Shown here piece by piece: positions 59,772 through 64,000 of a stretch of DNA of 64,000 nucleotides. The translations under genes were made by a program, and so were the position numbers. The notes under the pieces were generated by a model. It was given only the letters and a program-made list of their open reading frames with translations. It was not told the origin of the DNA and did no database searches. How positions within the stretch are numbered: position 1 is the stretch's first letter; every line of letters starts with the position of its first letter. This DNA comes from Halobacteriales archaeon QS_4_69_34 (GTDB lineage: Archaea; Halobacteriota; Halobacteria; Halobacteriales; Halococcaceae), in the NCBI GenBank assembly GCA_003021045.1, contig PXRN01000010.1, forward strand, positions 186,001-250,000, read 5' to 3'.

Positions 59772-60992
59772 TCACGATCCGCCCGCGCTGCCCCCGAGGA
59801 CGTCGGAGACGCGCCTGCGCCACGCTTCGAGCTCCTCGACTTCCGTGCGGAGCGCGGCGAGTTCGTCGGCGTCGGCCCCGCCAGCCTCCTCCCGGACCGT
59901 CTCGACGTCTTCCCGAACTGCCTCGACGTCTTCCCGAACTGCCTCGACGTCCTCCCGAACTGTCTCGACGTCCGCCTGAAGCGCGTCGAGGTCGGCGTCC
60001 TCGACCTCCGTGCGGAGCGCGTCGACGTCCGCCCGGACCGTCTCGAGGCTCGCGTCGAGCGACTCGACCGCCTCTGCGTTGCCGGCCACTCGGGTATCGA
60101 GGTCGTCGACGCGCTCGTCGAGGGCCGCGACGCGCCCGTCGATCTCGCCGACGCGCTCGTCGAGGTCGTCGAGAACCTGGCGGGCCGGCCCCGTTCCCTC
60201 GATGAACTCCTCCAGCGCGTCGCTGTAGGCCTCGATGTCGCTCACCCGCGACTGGAGGTGCTTGATACGCGCGTCGGTGCCGTCGCCTCCCTCGCCGGTT
60301 CCCGCTTCGTCGCCGAGTGCAGAGGCGATGCGCTCGCGGTCGTCCCGGTCGACCTCGCCGTCACGGAGCTCGGCCGCGAGCGCCGCCGCGACGCCGCCGG
60401 CAGCCGCCGAGGCGGCCGCCCCGCCCGTCGCGGTGTCCCTGTTCTCCGCCGACGGGACGTCGACCGATGCATCGCCACCGGTCCCGGCGGTCGCGTCCGT
60501 TCGGTCCGTCGCCCCGCCCCCGCTCGCGGTCGTTTCCGCCGCCGTGGACGTCCCCCCGCTCCCGGTCGAGGCGGACCCGGCCGCCGGCTCGCTCGTTGAG
60601 TCCGGCTCCGTCGCCGGGTCCGCCCCGGACCCCTCGCCCGCGACGCTGAGTGCGGGTTCGGTGATGAAGCGCTCGATCGTGTCCTCGTCGACGGCGCGAA
60701 CGCCGTAGACGGTGAGGTCCTCCTCGCCGGCGTCGAGGTCGCGCTCGAAGACCGCATCGCGCCCGTCGACCTCCCAGTGCTCGCGGCCGTACTCGGGGTG
60801 GAAGCCGATGTCGTCCACCGAGACGCCCTCCGGGATGGTGTCGAGGATCCGGACCGTCGCCGGCGCGTCGCGCTCCGAGCGGATCCCGAAGGCGATCGCC
60901 GGCACGGAGAAGCGCTCGGGTTCGTAGGACTTCGTGACGGTCACGCCGTCGGCGGCGACGGTCACTTCGGACGCCGCGTCTGCATCGCTCAT
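59772..60992 (-). CDS. Coiled-coil protein with adhesin-like N-domain
   Basis: A 406-residue acidic protein. Residues 10-105 form a beta-rich domain (VTVTKSYEPERFSVPAIAFG, TIPEGVSVDDIGFHPEYG). A Thr/Ser/Gly-rich linker follows (110-200), then a long coiled coil from about 245 to 395 made of LDERVGEIDGRVAALDERVDD-type heptads. Three near-identical 7-residue repeats (DVEAVRE) match 21-bp DNA repeats at about 59905-59970. No membrane span or nuclease motif is visible; probably a structural or scaffold protein. Divergent from the TrkA gene. Confidence 0.7.
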   Translation of the reverse strand: MSDADAASEVTVAADGVTVTKSYEPERFSVPAIAFGIRSERDAPATVRILDTIPEGVSVDDIGFHPEYGREHWEVDGRDAVFERDLDAGEEDLTVYGVRAVDEDTIERFITEPALSVAGEGSGADPATEPDSTSEPAAGSASTGSGGTSTAAETTASGGGATDRTDATAGTGGDASVDVPSAENRDTATGGAAASAAAGGVAAALAAELRDGEVDRDDRERIASALGDEAGTGEGGDGTDARIKHLQSRVSDIEAYSDALEEFIEGTGPARQVLDDLDERVGEIDGRVAALDERVDDLDTRVAGNAEAVESLDASLETVRADVDALRTEVEDADLDALQADVETVREDVEAVREDVEAVREDVETVREEAGGADADELAALRTEVEELEAWRRRVSDVLGGSAGGS

Positions 60993-61076
60993 GTCCGCAG
61001 TATCCACACATGGGACTATAAAAACCGGGGACGGTCTCGGGTGAACGTTTTTATCGCCGGCGGCGCAGGAAGGGCC

Positions 61077-61745
61077 ATGAGATGCGTCATCGTCGGCTAC
61101 GGCCGCGTCGGCATCCGCACCGCCCAGATCCTCGGCTCGGAGGGCCACGAGGTCTGCGTCGTCGACGAGGACCCCCGGAAGGTCGAGCGCGCCCGCGAGG
61201 CGGGCTTTGCCGTCATCGAGGGCGACGGCGCGAGGCCGGGCGTGCTCGAAGCGGCCGATCTGGACACCGCCGACGCGCTCGGCGGGCTCACGGGCGATCC
61301 CGACGTCAACTACGAGGCCTGCGCGATCGGCAAGGAACACGGCTGTCGGGTCGTGCTCCGGATCGAGGAGGACTACGAGGAGGAGACCTACCAGTACTAC
61401 GCCGGCGCAGTAGACGAGATCATCTACCCCGAGCGCCTCGGCGCGGCGGGCGCCAAGACCGCTCTCTTGGGCGGGGACTTCAACGTGCTCGCCGACCTCA
61501 CCGAGAAGCTCTCGGCGGCGACGATCCGGATTCCGGAGGGGTCGCCGGCGATCGGCGAGCGCGTCGTGGGCCTCGACATCCCGGAGAGCACGCGGATCTA
61601 CGCTCACGGGCGGGCCAACGAGCCGATGGAGATCCCCCTCCCACGCACCGTCGTCGAAGCGGGCGACGAGATCGCGCTCATCGGCGACCCCGGGGCGGTG
61701 GCGGCCGTCCGCGAGCGGCTGTCGGGAGCGGACGCGGCAGCGTAA
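61077..61745 (+). CDS. trkA: TrkA-type NAD-binding potassium-channel regulator
   Basis: A 222-residue RCK protein. The Rossmann motif CVIVGYGRVGIRTAQIL and the acidic ribose contact VVDEDPRKVERA open the N-domain; ADALGGLTGDPDVNYEACAI is the dimer loop; the C-domain (about 145-218) has RIPEGSPAIGERVVGLDIP and AGDEIALIGDPGAV, the RCK_C pattern. No membrane subunit is adjacent. Such free-standing TrkA proteins regulate K+ or other cation uptake in response to NAD(H). Confidence 0.87.
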   Translation: MRCVIVGYGRVGIRTAQILGSEGHEVCVVDEDPRKVERAREAGFAVIEGDGARPGVLEAADLDTADALGGLTGDPDVNYEACAIGKEHGCRVVLRIEEDYEEETYQYYAGAVDEIIYPERLGAAGAKTALLGGDFNVLADLTEKLSAATIRIPEGSPAIGERVVGLDIPESTRIYAHGRANEPMEIPLPRTVVEAGDEIALIGDPGAVAAVRERLSGADAAA

Positions 61746-62148
61746 GCGCGCGTCGCCCCGTCCGTCAGGAATCTGAAATGGGCAGCCGGCAGGGAGGAAG
61801 AACGGCGGAGAAAGGAGAGGAGGGTAGCGAGCCCCGAAGCGATGCCGACTCGGCGGTGGGCGAGGGTCGACGGAAAGGAGGGCGGCCGCACAGCGGGGAC
61901 GGGAGGGTTCTGGGGCGCGCAGTGGGAGGATGGGGAATGAGGCCGTCGGTGCGCGCCCACTTCCGTTCGGGGGCCATGATCACTTAAATCCGCGTCAGAC
62001 GAGCGTGTGACGGCCGTCGTCGGCCGCTCTGGACTCCAGAGCGGGCCGTCGATGCCACGCCAGCCGCAGGCCTCAGTGGTCGCCCGACCGGCGGTCGAGA
62101 GACGGGAGGAAGGGTCGTCCGGCGTCCCACGTCCCGCGTTTGCCGCCG
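61746..62148. other. Purine-biased intergenic region
   Basis: A 403-bp gap between convergent genes. From 61776 to 61930 the plus strand is almost continuously purine-rich (GGGAGGAAGAACGGCGGAG, GAAAGGAGAGGAGGG and later runs). On the minus strand a TATA-like GGATTTAAGTG at 61982-61992 faces into it, followed by an ATG frame of 72 residues rich in Pro/Arg/Ser that does not look like a halophile protein. A 17-bp palindrome sits at 62026-62042. A non-coding RNA transcribed from the minus strand is possible. Confidence 0.35.
62026..62042. repeat. Perfect palindrome between trkA and hjc
   Basis: GCTCTGGA-C-TCCAGAGC is a perfect 8-bp-arm inverted repeat with a 1-bp centre, tight for an RNA hairpin and more like a protein-binding site or a recombination site. 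Confidence 0.5.
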
Positions 62149-62664
62149 TCAATCGAGCATCGCCGCGGCCTCCTCGACCGACAGCGCGCCCCGCTCGACG
62201 GCGGCGACGATCTCGGCGACCTCCCGCCGTCGGTCGTCGGCGACGCCGACCTCGCCGAGCGTGACCTTTGTCGAGTCGCCGACCAGCTCGGGGAAATCGG
62301 TGCCCTTGGCGAGGGCGGTCTCGCGCTTGACGCGGTAGTTCCCGCCGTCGGTCGTATAGCAGTCGCCGGGATGGAAGAAGTACCAGCCCTCGCGGTCGAA
62401 TCGCACCCCGATGCGGGGCTTCGCGCCGAAGTTTCGCGCGAAGTAAACGAGCGCTGTAACCTCCTCGCCGGTCAGGTAGATCGGGTCGCCCGCCGAGGAC
62501 TTGGCCTCGATGGCGTAGAAGGTTTCGCCGTCTCCGGCGAGCACGTCCGGGAGCTCGCGATCGGTGGCCGAGCCCGATGCGGGCGCGCGCATCACCGCAA
62601 AGCCCGCCCCGTCGAGCCGGTCGACGAGCTCGCGCTCGCGCCGGTCGCCCTTCGCGTTCGACAT
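62149..62664 (-). CDS. hjc: Holliday junction resolvase Hjc
   Basis: A 171-residue archaeal resolvase. The nuclease motif is present: [27 protein letters not shown] with the N-terminal Glu, then [20 protein letters not shown], giving the Asp...Glu-x-Lys catalytic set. It has [23 protein letters not shown] near the middle. A C-terminal extension (about residues 125-171) ending [18 protein letters not shown] is longer than in crenarchaeal Hjc. It resolves recombination intermediates in replication and repair. Confidence 0.94.
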   Translation of the reverse strand: MSNAKGDRRERELVDRLDGAGFAVMRAPASGSATDRELPDVLAGDGETFYAIEAKSSAGDPIYLTGEEVTALVYFARNFGAKPRIGVRFDREGWYFFHPGDCYTTDGGNYRVKRETALAKGTDFPELVGDSTKVTLGEVGVADDRRREVAEIVAAVERGALSVEEAAAMLD

Positions 62665-62962
62665 CGCCTGCCCTCCGAGCGCGTGGTACTAAACGGCACC
62701 ACTTTGGGTCCTCGATCGGTTCTCGCCCGGCAATCGAGTGCACCCGAAACGGCTACTCGGCCACCGGGGTCGCCACGGCCCGGCACCGATAGGAAAGACG
62801 AGCACAATTCCCGCGCCCGAGAGGCGTTCCTTCCCGACGAGTGGGGGCGTGATGACGAAACGATTCACGCCCGATGGTCGGTCTCCGCTGGAGGCGATGG
62901 AGCGACCGTGAGTCGTCGATCTCGATACGAGACGTCGGGTGGTGAGTGGCTTCGCCGTGTAG

Positions 62963-63184
62963 CTCGTCATCGGGCCGTTGTTCTCGTATATCTCGGAGAT
63001 CGTCGCCCCGACGGTCCGGACCACGGCCGTCTCGATGCTGACGAGAGGGCTGCTCGGCGCGTTCGTCGTCCCGATCGTCGTCGGTGGATGAGCGGGCGGG
63101 CTACGGCCGGCGTTCCTGCTCAGGGCTGGCATCGCGCTGCTCGGGGTCGTCTTGGCATACTGGGCACCCGAACCGAGTGGGTGA
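62963..63184 (+). pseudogene. Remnant of an MFS transporter C-terminus
   Basis: The frame reads LVIGPLFSYISEIVAPTVRTTAVSMLTRGLLGAFVVPIVVGG, stops at TGA, and resumes in frame as AGGLRPAFLLRAGIALLGVVLAYWAPEPSG. This is the tail of a major-facilitator protein (the R-T-T-A-x-S/M loop and last two helices), with a TAG directly before it and an internal stop. The upstream 680 residues' worth of gene is gone. Clearly non-functional. Confidence 0.65.
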
Positions 63185-63375
63185 TCGGCGGGCCGACGTC
63201 GTATTCCTGTAATATCTGCCCACCACCGTCCCTCGCTGTCACTCGAACGATAGGTCTGTCCGGAGCATCGGACGATCGGCGGTCAGCAGAGCCCTCGTCC
63301 ATCCGGTAGCTACTACCGATCCACGATGCCGATCGTTGCCGGACGTTTATCGGTCGTCCGGCCCGCTGTGCAACC

Positions 63376-63840
63376 GTGTCCGACCCGAACTTCGACGACT
63401 TTGATCACGAGTCACACATGCGAAGCGCCTTCGAGCTCGCCCGTGAGGCCGCCGACCGCGGTGATCGACCGTTCGGCTCCGTTCTCGTCCGCGGCGATTC
63501 GATCGTCTTCGCCGACTCGAACCGCGTGTTGTCGGAAGACGACATTCGCCACCATCCCGAACTCCATCTCGCATACCGCGCGTGCCGGCAGGTCGATCCC
63601 GACGAACGAGCCGAGATGGTGATGTACACGAGTACGGAGCCATGTCCGATGTGTGCCGGAGGGATGGTTGAAGCCGGCTTTGGGCAGGTCGTCTACGGCG
63701 TTAGTGGGGCGCAACTCGCGGCGTGTGCCGGAGACGACCCCCCGGTCCGATCGTCCGAGATTCTTACCGGGACGACCACCGTTGTCGGCCCGGTCCTAAA
63801 CGAAGAAGGGCGAGAGATCCACCACGAATTCGACTGGTGA
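63376..63840 (+). CDS. Nucleoside/guanine deaminase-like zinc enzyme
   Basis: A 154-residue member of the cytidine-deaminase-like superfamily with a GTG start at 63376. It has RPFGSVLVRGDSIVFADSNRVLSE, the zinc and proton-shuttle motif HHPELHLAYRAC (HxE as H-P-E) and the second zinc site STEPCPMCAGGMVEAGF. Length and motifs fit guanine deaminase/TadA-like enzymes of base salvage. Without the tRNA anticodon-binding features a small-molecule role is more likely. Its codon usage and AT content are slightly unlike neighbours. Confidence 0.83.
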   Translation: MSDPNFDDFDHESHMRSAFELAREAADRGDRPFGSVLVRGDSIVFADSNRVLSEDDIRHHPELHLAYRACRQVDPDERAEMVMYTSTEPCPMCAGGMVEAGFGQVVYGVSGAQLAACAGDDPPVRSSEILTGTTTVVGPVLNEEGREIHHEFDW

Positions 63841-63845
63841 CCTCA

Positions 63846-64000
63846 CTACAGAAAAACCCGGTTTATCAGCGTGAGAGCGACCGTCGAGAGAAACCCGACA
63901 GTAGTGGCGATGGCAGCGCCGGACCGCCTTTGGCGAAGGCTTCGGGCATTGGCATCGGCGAGTGTAGCGAGAACAGTCCCGCCGACGAACGAGTGAATCA
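63846..64000 (-). pseudogene. Frameshifted ZIP-like transporter C-terminus, cut by window edge
   Basis: Reading inward from the right edge: IHSFVGGTVLATLADA, then in the next frame MPEAFAKGGPAL, then back in the first frame AIATTVGFLSTVALTLI and a stop at 63846-63848. The MPEAF...GGP...GF pattern is the last part of ZIP-type metal transporters. Two compensating shifts garble about 15 residues. The gene begins outside the window. Confidence 0.5.

Noticed and set aside
59905-59972. 21-bp direct repeats in the coiled-coil gene, considered as a CRISPR-like or mobile repeat
   Set aside because: They encode in-frame heptads (DVEAVRE) of a coiled coil, which explains them fully.
61765-61983. A 72-codon Pro/Arg/Ser-rich minus-strand frame behind a TATA-like element
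   Set aside because: Composition is unlike any haloarchaeal protein here and reflects the purine-skewed opposite strand; recorded as a possible RNA region instead.

Overview
This window is chromosomal DNA of a halophilic archaeon (class Halobacteria). The sequence is very GC-rich and the predicted proteins are acidic, with Asp/Glu-rich insertions. Several exported proteins carry twin-arginine (Tat) signals. The informational genes are archaeal: a FEN1-type flap endonuclease with a PCNA-binding tail, the Hjc resolvase, and a KH-domain ribosome-assembly protein. Aromatic amino acids start from the archaeal 2-amino-3,7-dideoxy-heptulosonate / 3-dehydroquinate synthase II route. Many starts are GTG and many genes look leaderless, with a TATA box about 25 bp before the start codon. 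The genus cannot be fixed from the sequence alone.

Layout. 0-8.4 kb: a bacterio-opsin-activator-like regulator, then three neutral-ceramidase-like Tat proteins (the first degenerate) and a large Tat-exported penicillin-acylase-family protein, forming an extracellular amide-hydrolase island. 8.6-16 kb: the nadABC operon for NAD synthesis behind a near-palindrome, aconitase, and phosphoglycerate mutase. 16-24.5 kb: a secreted repeat protein, topoisomerase I, fumarase, BolA, FEN1. 24-31 kb: a methyltransferase, an MFS transporter, a DtxR-type regulator with a ferritin-like partner, and membrane proteins. 31-37 kb: the SUF iron-sulfur system, with sufD separated from sufCB by a cold-shock gene and two small plus-strand genes. 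39-48 kb: trpCBA behind two TGTACA boxes, then the two archaeal aromatic-pathway entry enzymes (ADH synthase and DHQ synthase II), with an orphan (probably CTAG) DNA methyltransferase, a HAD phosphatase and a wHTH protein between them. 48-58 kb: a cytoplasmic subtilase, RimI, a lipoprotein, a VapBC toxin-antitoxin pair with its operator, thiolase, an AAA ATPase coupled to a metallo-beta-lactamase-fold hydrolase, and gene remnants. 58-64 kb: cell-surface and coiled-coil proteins, a TrkA-type NAD-binding protein, Hjc, a deaminase, and two decayed transporters.

The least explained structure is a family of four dispersed intergenic repeats near 25.4, 41.7, 45.8 and 58.5 kb. They share two conserved boxes around an ACCGC-rich variable core that in one copy has become a 17-bp tandem array. 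Other notable signals are a ~70-bp imperfect direct repeat bracketing the DNA methyltransferase, strong scarcity of CTAG, and several degraded genes (ceramidase paralogue, DUF389 fragment, HTH/VapC remnant, MFS fragment, frameshifted transporter at the right edge). No rRNA, tRNA, CRISPR array or intact insertion sequence was recognised.
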